Made by a program: the position numbers and the translations under genes. A stretch of 27,334 bases of DNA, from positions 1-27,334 of the forward strand of contig CALGAM010000196.1 of the NCBI GenBank assembly GCA_937951935.1, in the 5' to 3' direction. The notes under the pieces were generated by a model that was not told the DNA's origin, searched no databases, and saw only the letters and a program-made list of their open reading frames with translations. Each line of letters opens with the position of its first letter. Positions within the stretch are counted from its first letter, which is position 1. The stretch comes from an uncultured Micromonospora sp. Its GTDB lineage: Bacteria > Actinomycetota > Actinomycetes > Mycobacteriales > Micromonosporaceae. This document shows positions 1-6,988 of this stretch, in pieces.

Positions 1-582
1 CGGCGTGGGCCGGGCGACCGGACCCGGACGCGGCGGGATCGTGCCCGGTCCCGGCTTCGGGCGGGCCGTGGCGGTGCCGCCACCACCGGGCCGCTCCTGC
101 CGCGCGGTCTCCGCCTGCTGCTGTTGCTGCTGCCGGGCGGCCTGGGCGGCCTTGACGGTCGCCTCCTGCTCCGCCTTCAGGGCCGCGGCCCGCGCCTCGG
201 CGGCGGCGACCTCGATGTCGTGGGCGCTCGCCGGCTTCACGGGCGCGCTCGGCGGCGGACCCGGCACCGGTCCCTTCGGCTTCGCCGACGGTGGCATCCG
301 GCGCGGCGGCGCCGGCTTGGGAGAAACCCTGGACTCGCCGCCACCCTGCGTCGGGGTCGCCTGCGGCGTCGATGGGGCCGCGGGGGCCGCCGACGCCGCC
401 TGGGAGGCGGCCGCTTCCTGGGACGCGCTGAAAGCGCCGCGCAGCCGCCGGGCCACCGGGGCCTCGACGGTGCTCGACGCGGACTTGACGAACTCGCCCA
501 TCTCCTTCAGCTTGGCGAGTACGATCTTGCTCTCGACCCCGAGCTCCTTAGCCAGCTCGTGTACGCGGGCCTTACCTGCCAC
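1..582 (-). CDS. infB: Translation initiation factor IF-2, N-terminal part (runs off left edge)
   Basis: IF-2 is the GTPase that brings initiator tRNA to the 30S ribosome. Only the first 194 codons are in the window. I place the GTG start at 582 because it directly opens the IF2_N domain (VAGKARVHELAKELGVES..., residues about 1-50) and has GAGGAG about 5 bases upstream. After residue 50 the protein becomes a low-complexity Pro/Ala/Gln/Arg-rich linker with a run of six Gln, as is usual in actinobacterial IF-2 before the G domain, which lies beyond position 1. It is the last visible gene of the rimP-nusA-ylxR-infB operon, 82 bases after ylxR. The identification rests on the IF2_N sequence and the operon order. 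The GTPase motifs cannot be checked here. Confidence 0.95.
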   Translation of the reverse strand, partial: MAGKARVHELAKELGVESKIVLAKLKEMGEFVKSASSTVEAPVARRLRGAFSASQEAAASQAASAAPAAPSTPQATPTQGGGESRVSPKPAPPRRMPPSAKPKGPVPGPPPSAPVKPASAHDIEVAAAEARAAALKAEQEATVKAAQAARQQQQQQAETARQERPGGGGTATARPKPGPGTIPPRPGPVARPTP

Positions 583-664
583 TGCACTCCTCACTCCGAG
601 GCCGTGCGGGCAGCACCCGCAACGACCTCACTCGTGCACTTGAAGCCTGGTCATTTCAGCGACT

Positions 665-1036
665 TCATCGCGTGCTCATGTCGGTCGTCCTACCCTGCTT
701 GCGGTCCGTCGCGTCGATCCCGCCCGGTCCACCGACCGGTCGTGGTGCGTCGACGCCGTGGAGGTACGCGGCCAACTCACTCGCGTCGGGTACGCCAGCG
801 ATGCGCAGCGCCCGCCCGAAGGCCCGGCGCCGCAGTGCCAGCGCCAGGCAGGCCGCGTCGGGATGCAGGTGGGCTCCCCGACCCGGCAGCCGACGGGCCG
901 GGTCTGGCCGGAGGCTGTATCCGATCTCCTCGGATCCAGTCTCGTCAGCGACCGCGACCACCCGCAACAGCTGGCCGGCAGGCGCACGCCGCCGGCAACC
1001 CACACAGGTGCGTTCCGGCCACGAGCGTCGTACCAC
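665..1036 (-). CDS. YlxR family (DUF448) RNA-binding protein
   Basis: This is a small basic protein of 123 residues. It has the family signature PERTCVGCR near residues 7-15 and GRGAHLHP near residues 53-60, followed by a basic helical stretch (LALRRRAFGRALR). YlxR proteins lie between nusA and infB in many bacteria and have been linked to RNA binding and RNase P; that link comes from the family, not from this sequence. The start is a GTG at 1036 (VVRRSWPERT), 15 bases after the nusA stop. The purine-rich GGGGTAGA upstream is a weak ribosome site, so coupling to nusA is likely. The C-terminal tail after residue 100 (GGIDATDRKQGRTTDMSTR) is not part of the conserved domain. Confidence 0.92.
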   Translation of the reverse strand: MVRRSWPERTCVGCRRRAPAGQLLRVVAVADETGSEEIGYSLRPDPARRLPGRGAHLHPDAACLALALRRRAFGRALRIAGVPDASELAAYLHGVDAPRPVGGPGGIDATDRKQGRTTDMSTR

Positions 1037-1051
1037 TGAGAAAGTCTACCC

Positions 1052-2107
1052 CTACCCGGCCGAGATCGCCCCGTCCGGCTCCGCCCGGTGATCAGCATTG
1101 CCCCGGTGGCCCGGGGTGGACGGGCCCGATCCCGGCTCGGTGTCGGGACGGATGTCGATGCGCCAACCGGTCAACCGGGCAGCTAGCCGGGCATTCTGCC
1201 CCTCACGGCCGATGGCGAGGGACAGTTGGTAATCCGGGACGGTCACCCGTGCGGTCCGGGTCGCCGCGTCGACGACCTCGACCCGCAGCGCCTTGGCCGG
1301 GGAGAGGGCGTTGCCGACGAAGGTCGCCGGATCCTCCGACCAGTCGACGATGTCGATCTTCTCACCGTGCAGTTCACTCATCACGGCACGGACCCGCTGC
1401 CCCATCGGACCGATGCAGGCTCCCTTGGCGTTCACCCCGGGCACCGTGGAGCGCACCGCGATCTTGGTGCGGTGGCCCGCCTCCCGGGCGATCGCCGCGA
1501 TCTCCACCGTCCCGTCGGCGATCTCCGGCACCTCGAGGGCGAAGAGCTTCTTCACCAGGTTGGGATGCGACCGCGACAGGGTGATCTGCGGACCGCGGAA
1601 CGTCTTGGCCACGTGGACCACGACGCAGCGAATCCGCTGGCCGTGCTCGTACACCTCGCCGGGGACCTGCTCGGCCTGTGGCAGCACCGCCTCGACCTTG
1701 CCGAGGTCGACCGAGACGATCCCCTTCTCGGCCCGCGCCTCGTGCGCCTGCACCACACCGGTGACCAGGTCACCGTCCCGGCCCGCGTACTCGCCGAAGT
1801 GCACCTCGTCGGTCGCCTCCCGCAACCGCTGCAGGATCACCTGCTTGGCGGTCATCGCGGCGATTCGACCGAAGTCGTGCGGGGTGTCGTCGACCTCACG
1901 GATGACCGCCCCCGTCTCGTCCAGCTCCTGGGCGTAGACGGAGGCGGCGCCGGTCTTCCGGTCGATCTCGACCCGGGCGTGAGCCTGGGCCCCCTCGGTG
2001 TGCCGGTACGCCGTCAGCAGTGCGGTCTCGATCGCCGCGAGAATCGTGTCGAACGGGATCTCCCGCTCACGCTCCAGAGCGCGCAACGCCGCGAGGTCGA
2101 TGTTCAC
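1052..2107 (-). CDS. nusA: Transcription termination/antitermination factor NusA
   Basis: NusA binds RNA polymerase and nascent RNA and modulates pausing, termination and antitermination. The 351 residues are laid out as an N-terminal RNAP-binding domain (about 1-100), an S1 domain (about 108-180, with GDLVTGVVQ and GIVSVDLGKVEAVLP) and two KH domains. KH1 has IGPMGQRVRAV at about 232-242 and KH2 has AIGREGQNARLAARL at about 298-312. The length matches the short actinobacterial form, which lacks the acidic C-terminal repeats of E. coli NusA. The last 30 residues are a Gly/Pro/His-rich tail. The GTG start overlaps the rimP stop by four bases (GTGA), indicating translational coupling. Confidence 0.97.
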   Translation of the reverse strand: MNIDLAALRALEREREIPFDTILAAIETALLTAYRHTEGAQAHARVEIDRKTGAASVYAQELDETGAVIREVDDTPHDFGRIAAMTAKQVILQRLREATDEVHFGEYAGRDGDLVTGVVQAHEARAEKGIVSVDLGKVEAVLPQAEQVPGEVYEHGQRIRCVVVHVAKTFRGPQITLSRSHPNLVKKLFALEVPEIADGTVEIAAIAREAGHRTKIAVRSTVPGVNAKGACIGPMGQRVRAVMSELHGEKIDIVDWSEDPATFVGNALSPAKALRVEVVDAATRTARVTVPDYQLSLAIGREGQNARLAARLTGWRIDIRPDTEPGSGPSTPGHRGNADHRAEPDGAISAG

Positions 2108-2781
2108 CGCTCCTCGCCCTCCACATCTTCGTCGTCGCCGTCCTCGACGTCGTCACCGTCGCCGTCGACCAGGTCGTCGTCGACGATCTCGTCGAGCCGG
2201 CTGAACTCCACCTGGACCCGGCCAGGGCCGAGTTCCGGATACGTCCACTCGGTCAGACCGTCGTCGGTGCGCAGCACCACCCGCTGTTCGTCCGCCGCGA
2301 CCACCCGCCCGGTCAGCCGCCGCGGGGCCGCGGTCGCGTCGTCCACGGCGTCGGTCGAGGCGGCCGGAGTGGCGGGAGTCACGGTCACCTTCACCAGCCG
2401 CCCCACGTTCCGCCGCCAGTGCCGGGGCAGGGTCAGCGGCCGGTCGACGCCCGGGGAGCTCACCTCGAGCTGGTACTCCCCGGCGATCAGGTCCCCGCCG
2501 GTCTCCTCCGCCTCGTCGAGCGCCCTGGAGAGGACGCGGGAGACATCCGCCACCGCGTCCAGGTCGAGCCCGCCGTCCCGGTCCACCACCACCCGGACCA
2601 CGTACCGGCGCCCGATCCGGGACACCGACAGATCCTCCAGGTCGTAGCCGGCGGCGACGACCACCGGCTCGACCACGGTGCGAAGCCGCTGCCGTTGGGC
2701 GGCGGGCACGTCGGCACGGGGGCGCCCAGGGGCGCGCTGCCCCGCCCTCGGTCGACCCGCGACACGGCCACGCTGCGTCAT
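2104..2781 (-). CDS. rimP: Ribosome maturation factor RimP
   Basis: RimP assists 30S subunit maturation. The 225-residue protein starts with a basic tail of about 28 residues rich in Arg, Pro and Gly, then the RimP N-terminal alpha/beta domain (RLRTVVEPVVVAAGYDLEDL; VVRVVVDRDGGLDLDAVADVSR), the conserved EYQLEVSSPGVDRPL motif near residue 120, and the C-terminal SH3-like domain. An acidic tail (DDLVDGDGDDVEDGDDEDV) closes the protein. It is the first gene of the rimP-nusA-ylxR-infB unit. About 205 bases of non-coding DNA separate it from the divergent lipoprotein gene and should hold the operon promoter, although I could not pick a convincing -10/-35 pair there. Confidence 0.95.
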   Translation of the reverse strand: MTQRGRVAGRPRAGQRAPGRPRADVPAAQRQRLRTVVEPVVVAAGYDLEDLSVSRIGRRYVVRVVVDRDGGLDLDAVADVSRVLSRALDEAEETGGDLIAGEYQLEVSSPGVDRPLTLPRHWRRNVGRLVKVTVTPATPAASTDAVDDATAAPRRLTGRVVAADEQRVVLRTDDGLTEWTYPELGPGRVQVEFSRLDEIVDDDLVDGDGDDVEDGDDEDVEGEER

Positions 2782-2986
2782 CCCCGCCCCCTCTCATGGT
2801 CACCGACCGCCGTCTGGTGGCCATACCAGCGTGCCACCGGACGAACGCGCCCGGCGGCTGCGCAGAGCGTAACGCGCTGCCGCACCCATGGCCGGGCCGG
2901 CGCACCGACGACCCGTGACCCCACCACGCGGGGCACCATCGCGGTGCCCGCTCCGGCGCCGACCCCGATGGTGTTGACTGAGCCGC

Positions 2987-3511
2987 GTGCGAAGCACGGA
3001 CACGAACCAGGAGAACGGCACACCCGGGCGGTCCCGTCGCGCGGTGGTACGCGGCGCCGCGCTGCTCGCGCTGGTCGGCGCCGCCGGGCTGACCGGGTGC
3101 GGGCTCTTCGAGGACGAGCCCGACCCGGCGCCGGACCTGATCACGCCGTTGATCGCCGGTGCGCTCGAACTCGCCGCACGGTACGACGCCGCCGTCGCGA
3201 TCGCGCCCGAGCTGGCGGAGCGGCTCCGACCGATCGCCGAGGCGCACCGGGCGCACGCCGCCGAGCTGGCCCGGGTGACCCGGACGGCCCTGCCCACCCT
3301 CACCGCCGTCACACCCGCCGCGACCGCCGCGGTCTCGCCGGGCTCCGGGAGCGCGCAACGCCGGGCCGCGGTGCTGCACGGCCTGCGTGAGGCCGAGCAG
3401 GCGGGTCGGGACGCCGCCCGGACGGCCTGCGCCGAGGCGCCGGCCGAGCAGGCGGCGCTGCTCGGCTCCATCGCCGCCGCCCGGGCCACCCATCTGGAGA
3501 TCCTGCGGTGA
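2987..3511 (+). CDS. Predicted ferritin-like secreted lipoprotein
   Basis: The protein has 174 residues. The N terminus is basic with a twin arginine (GRSRRAVVRG), followed by a hydrophobic stretch and a lipobox GLTGC with Cys at about residue 38, so it should be an exported, lipid-anchored protein, possibly through Tat. The mature part is helical and rich in Ala, Glu and His (RPIAEAHRAHAAEL, ARATHLEIL), which fits a four-helix ferritin-like fold. It lies directly before a DUF4439-type gene, and such pairs near rimP are common in actinobacteria. No metal site can be proven from the sequence. The GTG start is the first in frame that includes the whole signal peptide. Confidence 0.7.
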   Translation: MRSTDTNQENGTPGRSRRAVVRGAALLALVGAAGLTGCGLFEDEPDPAPDLITPLIAGALELAARYDAAVAIAPELAERLRPIAEAHRAHAAELARVTRTALPTLTAVTPAATAAVSPGSGSAQRRAAVLHGLREAEQAGRDAARTACAEAPAEQAALLGSIAAARATHLEILR

Positions 3512-3709
3512 GCGCGGACAGCGTCACCGCACCGCCCGAGGCGGTTCGCGACCCGTCGGGGTCCTCCCGTCGGGCCGCCCGGCGCGGCGGGCGGGACGAC
3601 GCTCGGCGACGTGCGACCACCAGGACAGCGACAACCAGGGCAACCCCGGCGACGTACGGCGACCGGGGCGGGAAGACGAGCGGGGGAAAACCATGAGCGG
3701 GAGAGGGCG

Positions 3710-4132
3710 ATGAGCGGGGAGCTGGCCGCGGCGCTGGCCGCCGAGCACGCGGCGATCTACGCGTACGGCCCGATCGGGGCGCGGCTGACCGGCGACGCCG
3801 CCAAGCAGGCCCGGGAGGCGGAGGCCGCCCACCGCCGCCGTCGGGACAGCCTGGTCCTGCTGTTGACCACGAGGGGCGACGAGGTGCCGGGCGCCGCGGC
3901 CGGCTACGAGCTGCCGTTCCCGGTGACCGACGAGGCCAGCGCGCTCCGACTGGCGGTCCAGGTCGAGGAGCGGACGGCGGCGGTGTGGCGGGCCGCGCTA
4001 CCGGCCACCGAGGGCGCCGAGCGCACCCGTGCCCTGGACGGGCTGACCGACGCGGCGATCCGGGCTACCCGCTGGCGCCGGAGAGCCGGCATCGCCCCGG
4101 CCACCGTGCCGTTCCCGGGCAGGCCGGCGTGA
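3710..4132 (+). CDS. DUF4439-type ferritin-like protein
   Basis: This is a 140-residue cytoplasmic protein. It opens with a helix carrying AAEHAAIYAYG (about 9-19), the typical Glu-His start of DUF4439 ferritin-like domains, followed by REAEAAHRRRRDSL (about 33-46) and EERTAAVWRAAL, the other expected helices. The ATG at 3710 is preceded by GGGAGAGG. An upstream ATG at 3693 is out of frame and stops at once. No function is established for this family. Tandem placement with the ferritin-like lipoprotein suggests a cytoplasmic and a surface version of the same fold. The 198 bases between them contain no credible gene. Confidence 0.8.
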   Translation: MSGELAAALAAEHAAIYAYGPIGARLTGDAAKQAREAEAAHRRRRDSLVLLLTTRGDEVPGAAAGYELPFPVTDEASALRLAVQVEERTAAVWRAALPATEGAERTRALDGLTDAAIRATRWRRRAGIAPATVPFPGRPA

Positions 4133-4172
4133 CCGCCAGCCGGTCCGACGCCTCGGCCGAGCCGGCCCGCGG

Positions 4173-4688
4173 GTGACGGCCGCGATGTCGGGCTCGGCAC
4201 GATCCACCTCCGTGTTCGGCCGGTTCCTGCGCCGGATCGGCCACCATCGCTGGTTCGCCGCCAGCACGCCGCTGGTGGTCCCGGCCGACCGTCTGGTCGC
4301 CCGGCTGACCCACGGCCGGGTGGTGGCGCTGGGACTGGTCCCGTCGCTGGTGCTCACCACCACCGGGCGCCGCTCCGGCCAGCCGCGCAGCACCCCACTG
4401 CTGTACGTGCCGGACGGGGACGGGTACGTCGTCGTCGGCTCGAACTGGGGGCGGCCGGAGCACCCGGCGTGGACGTACAACCTGCTGGCCGAGCCGACGG
4501 CGACGGTGACCGTGGGTGGCCGGCGGATCCCGGTACGCGCCCGACTGGTGGACGGCGCGGAGCGGGACCGGCTGTGGCGGCTGCTGGTCGCCGAGTGGCC
4601 ACCGTACGAGACGTACGTGCGGCGGGCCGGTACCCGGCGGCTGCGGGTCTTCCGGCTCGAACCGCGACGGCGCGCCACCGGTGGCTGA
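4173..4688 (+). CDS. F420-dependent nitroreductase family (DUF385) protein
   Basis: The 171-residue protein matches the split beta-barrel DUF385/Ddn family of deazaflavin (F420)-dependent reductases. Diagnostic stretches are LVLTTTGRRSGQPRSTPLLY (about 60-79), GYVVVGSNWGRPEHPAWTYN (about 85-104, the cofactor-binding core with conserved NW and P-W-NL) and the late WPPYETYVRRAG. Family members reduce quinones, nitro compounds or enones with F420H2. The physiological substrate here is unknown. The GTG at 4173 is the listed start; an ATG at 4185 is equally possible. It follows the ferritin-like gene by 40 bases and is probably cotranscribed. A hairpin at 4706-4738 ends the unit. Confidence 0.85.
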   Translation: MTAAMSGSARSTSVFGRFLRRIGHHRWFAASTPLVVPADRLVARLTHGRVVALGLVPSLVLTTTGRRSGQPRSTPLLYVPDGDGYVVVGSNWGRPEHPAWTYNLLAEPTATVTVGGRRIPVRARLVDGAERDRLWRLLVAEWPPYETYVRRAGTRRLRVFRLEPRRRATGG

Positions 4689-4705
4689 GCGGCCCGGACG
4701 GTGGT

Positions 4706-4738
4706 GACGCCGCCGGAGCGGGGCGTCCCGGCGGCGTC
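4706..4738. terminator. Bidirectional hairpin terminator
   Basis: A perfect 11-bp stem (GACGCCGCCGG at 4706-4716 with CCGGCGGCGTC at 4728-4738) encloses an 11-base loop. It lies exactly between the stop of the DUF385 gene and the stop of the convergent VIT1-family gene. It lacks a U-tract, as is normal in high-GC actinobacteria. Confidence 0.75.
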
Positions 4739-5476
4739 TCAGCCGACGCCGACGCCGACCAGCCTGCCGACCAGGTAGGTCACCGCGGTCGCCAGGCCAC
4801 CCAGCAGGAGCTGCCGGCCACCGCTGACCCACCACCTCCGGTTGGTGAACCGGGCGACGACCGCACCGGCGACGAAGAGGCCCAGGCCGCCCACGGCGAG
4901 CGCCAGCCACAGGCTGTCGAGGCCGAGCAGATACGTGATCAGCGGGATCAGCGCCCCGACCGAGAAGCAGAGGAAGGAGGAGAGGGCGGCGGTCCACGGG
5001 CTGGGTCGCGCGTCGGCGTCGACGCCGAGTTCCTCCCGGACGTGGACCCGCAGCGCCTCCTCCGGGTTGTCGCGCAGTGCCTCCGCGACCTGCTGGGCCA
5101 GTTCCCGGGAGAGCCCGCGCCGCACCCAGACGTCGGCGAGTTCCCGGGCCTCGCCGAGCGGGTTCCGCTCCAGCTCCCGGCGTTCCTTGGCCACCTCGGC
5201 CGCGATCTGCTCGTTCTGCGACCGCACACTGGTGTACTCGCCGAGAGCCATCGAGATCGCCCCGGCGACCAGCCCCGCGAGGCCCGTCAGGACGATGCTG
5301 CGCGGCGGGACACCTCCGCCGCCGACGCCGGCGATCAGCGCGATGTTGGTGACCAGGCCGTCCATCACGCCGAAGACCGCCGGCCGGAGCCAGCCACCGG
5401 AGACGTCGGCGTGGTGGTTCTCGTCGACCGGGATCAGGGTGTCGGTCACGGCGGGATGTCGGCCGTCGTCGGTCAC
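4739..5476 (-). CDS. VIT1/CCC1 family iron/manganese transporter
   Basis: The 245-residue membrane protein has a first membrane segment beginning GGWLRPAVFGVMDGLVTNIA, the hallmark of the VIT1/CCC1 family. A second holds GLVAGAISMALGEYTSVRSQNE, where conserved Gly, Met and Glu residues line the metal path. A cytosolic helical region follows (EVAKERRELERNP ... REELGVD, about 90-155) and then three C-terminal membrane segments. Family members move Fe2+ or Mn2+ out of the cytosol. The GTG start overlaps the map stop (GTGA), so it is coupled to map. Metal specificity cannot be told from sequence. Two ferritin-like genes lie 0.6-1.8 kb away, a loose thematic link only. Confidence 0.88.
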   Translation of the reverse strand: MTDDGRHPAVTDTLIPVDENHHADVSGGWLRPAVFGVMDGLVTNIALIAGVGGGGVPPRSIVLTGLAGLVAGAISMALGEYTSVRSQNEQIAAEVAKERRELERNPLGEARELADVWVRRGLSRELAQQVAEALRDNPEEALRVHVREELGVDADARPSPWTAALSSFLCFSVGALIPLITYLLGLDSLWLALAVGGLGLFVAGAVVARFTNRRWWVSGGRQLLLGGLATAVTYLVGRLVGVGVG

Positions 5477-6330
5477 GGCAGGGTCAGGATCTCGTAGCCG
5501 TCGTCGGTCACCACGATGGTGTGCTCGAACTGGGCCGTCCAGCGCCGGTCCTTGGTCACCACCGTCCAGCCGTCGGGCCAGATCTCGTACTCGTACGTGC
5601 CGAGGGTGATCATCGGCTCGATGGTGAACGTCATCCCCGGCTCCATCACCTCGCTGGGGCGCGGGCTGTCGTAGTGCGGGATGTAGAGGCCGCTGTGGAA
5701 GGCCTCACCGATGCCGTGCCCGGTGAAGTCACGGACCACGCCGTAACCGAACCGCCTGGCGTACGACTCGATCACCCGGCCGATCACGTTGATCTGCCGT
5801 CCCGGGGCGACGGCGCGGATCCCCCGCATCATCGCCTCGTGGGTACGCTCCACCAGCAGCCGGGCCTCCTCCGAGACCTCGCCGACGCAGAAGGTGGCGT
5901 TGGTGTCCCCGTGCACCCCGTCGACGTACGCCGTGACGTCGACGTTGATGATGTCGCCCTCCATCAGCACGGTCGAGTCGGGGATGCCGTGGCATATCAC
6001 CTCGTTCAGGCTCGTGCAGCAGGACTTGGGGAAGCCCCGGTAGCCGAGCGTCGAGGGGTAGGCGCCGTGGTCGATCAGGAACTCGTGCACCACCCTGTCG
6101 ATCTCGTCGGTGGTGACGCCGGGCTTGCAGTACTCTCCGGCGAGTTGCGTGGCCTGGGCGGCCAGGCGGCCGGCGACCCGCATCTTCTCGATCGTCTCGG
6201 CCGTCTGCACGTGCGACCCGCGGTACTCCTTCGGCCGTTTCCTCCCGACGTACTCGGGTCGGGCGATGTGCGGCGGCACCTGGCGCCACGGGGAGAGGGT
6301 GCCGGGAGTCAGCGGGGCGCGGACACTCAT
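5473..6330 (-). CDS. map: Type I methionine aminopeptidase
   Basis: This enzyme removes the initiator Met from nascent proteins. All five metal ligands of the pita-bread fold are visible in the 285-residue protein: Asp131 (INVDVTAYVDG), Asp142 (GVHGDTNATF), His205 (TGHGIGEAFHSG), Glu238 (FTIEPM) and Glu269 (QFEHTI). His114 (VICHGIPD) and His212 are the usual substrate-contacting histidines. The N-terminal extension of about 40 residues (PLTPGTLSPWRQVPPHI...) is typical of the longer actinobacterial MetAP. The ATG start at 6330 has GGAG about 5 bases upstream. VIT1 follows with a four-base overlap. Confidence 0.97.
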   Translation of the reverse strand: MSVRAPLTPGTLSPWRQVPPHIARPEYVGRKRPKEYRGSHVQTAETIEKMRVAGRLAAQATQLAGEYCKPGVTTDEIDRVVHEFLIDHGAYPSTLGYRGFPKSCCTSLNEVICHGIPDSTVLMEGDIINVDVTAYVDGVHGDTNATFCVGEVSEEARLLVERTHEAMMRGIRAVAPGRQINVIGRVIESYARRFGYGVVRDFTGHGIGEAFHSGLYIPHYDSPRPSEVMEPGMTFTIEPMITLGTYEYEIWPDGWTVVTKDRRWTAQFEHTIVVTDDGYEILTLP

Positions 6331-6630
6331 GGTCTCCAGCCTATCGCCGTCCGACGTGGGCCCGTCCGCCCGTGGTCGTCACCGCCGCCGGGACGGCCCG
6401 CCGGAACCGGCCGCGGTTGCCGTCCGTGATTCCCGCAGGCGGCGGGTGGTGGGAAACGTCCCGGTCTGGGGGAACCGTCACGGCGGGGAGTTGCGGTCGC
6501 CTCCGGCCGCTCGCCGCCGTCGTGCCCGCGGCGCGGACGGGCCAGGGACGGCGGTGGGGAGGGCCTCGCCGTCGCGCCACGGCCGTCGGGTGACCGGGAT
6601 CACGAACGACCGCCCGGTAACGTGGACGAC
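6331..6630. other. Intergenic region between divergent map and arsR-type genes
   Basis: About 325 bases separate the map start from the ArsR-family start. The DNA is GC-rich and has no credible gene on either strand. Its right end carries the palindrome listed separately. I considered a structured RNA around 6440-6500 but found no recognisable riboswitch core. Confidence 0.5.
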
Positions 6631-6648
6631 ATTGAAGAAGTCTTCAAT
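6631..6648. promoter_or_regulatory. Palindromic candidate operator of the ArsR-family repressor
   Basis: ATTGAAGA-AG-TCTTCAAT is an inverted repeat with perfect 8-bp arms and a 2-bp centre, AT-rich in a very GC-rich setting. It ends 7 bases before the ATG of the ArsR-type gene. Its position and symmetry fit an autoregulatory site for the dimeric winged-helix protein that follows. No ribosome-binding site separates it from the ATG, so the transcript may be nearly leaderless. Confidence 0.65.
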
Positions 6649-6655
6649 TGGTGTA

Positions 6656-6988
6656 ATGCAGGTTCCGCTCTACCAAGCCAAGGCCGAGTTCTTCCGGATG
6701 CTGGGCCATCCCGTTCGGATCCGCGTACTCGAACTGCTCGGTGACGGTCCCCGCCCGGTCCGCGACCTGCTCGCGGAGACCGGGGTAGAGGCGTCCAACC
6801 TGTCTCAGCAGCTCGCGGTGCTCCGCCGAGCCGGAATCGTCGTCTCCACCCGGGACGGTGCCCAGGTCGTGTACGCGCTGGCCGGTCCCGACGTGGCGGA
6901 CCTCATGCGGGCAGCCCGGCGCATCCTGACCGAGGTGCTGCAGAGCCAGGCCGAACTGTTGGCGTCACTCAAGGGCGGAGTCGAGTGA
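6656..6988 (+). CDS. ArsR/SmtB-family winged-helix transcriptional regulator
   Basis: The 110-residue protein has the family core FFRMLGHPVRIRVLELL (about 12-28) and the helix-turn-helix VEASNLSQQLAVLRRAGIV (about 44-62), followed by the beta-wing STRDGAQVVYAL. There are no cysteines, so the classical metal-sensing CxCxD site is absent and the signal is probably something other than As/Cd/Zn bound by thiols. The ATG at 6656 was chosen because it begins right at the conserved helix. The stop overlaps the GTG of the SulP gene by four bases, making the pair a coupled unit in which the regulator probably controls itself and the transporter through the palindrome at 6631-6648. Confidence 0.9.
   Translation: MQVPLYQAKAEFFRMLGHPVRIRVLELLGDGPRPVRDLLAETGVEASNLSQQLAVLRRAGIVVSTRDGAQVVYALAGPDVADLMRAARRILTEVLQSQAELLASLKGGVE

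Noticed and set aside
5..1584. Plus-strand open frames over infB and ylxR
   Set aside because: They are shadows of the minus-strand operon genes; composition is biased and no family matches.
3508..3696. 62-codon frame overlapping the lipoprotein stop (GTGA)
   Set aside because: The overlap looks like coupling, but the product is a Thr/Arg/Ala-rich low-complexity chain with no conserved feature, so I treat it as non-coding.
6430..6600. Possible structured RNA or riboswitch upstream of the ArsR gene
   Set aside because: The GGGAAAC and GGGGGAACC pieces hinted at a riboswitch, but no known core could be assembled.
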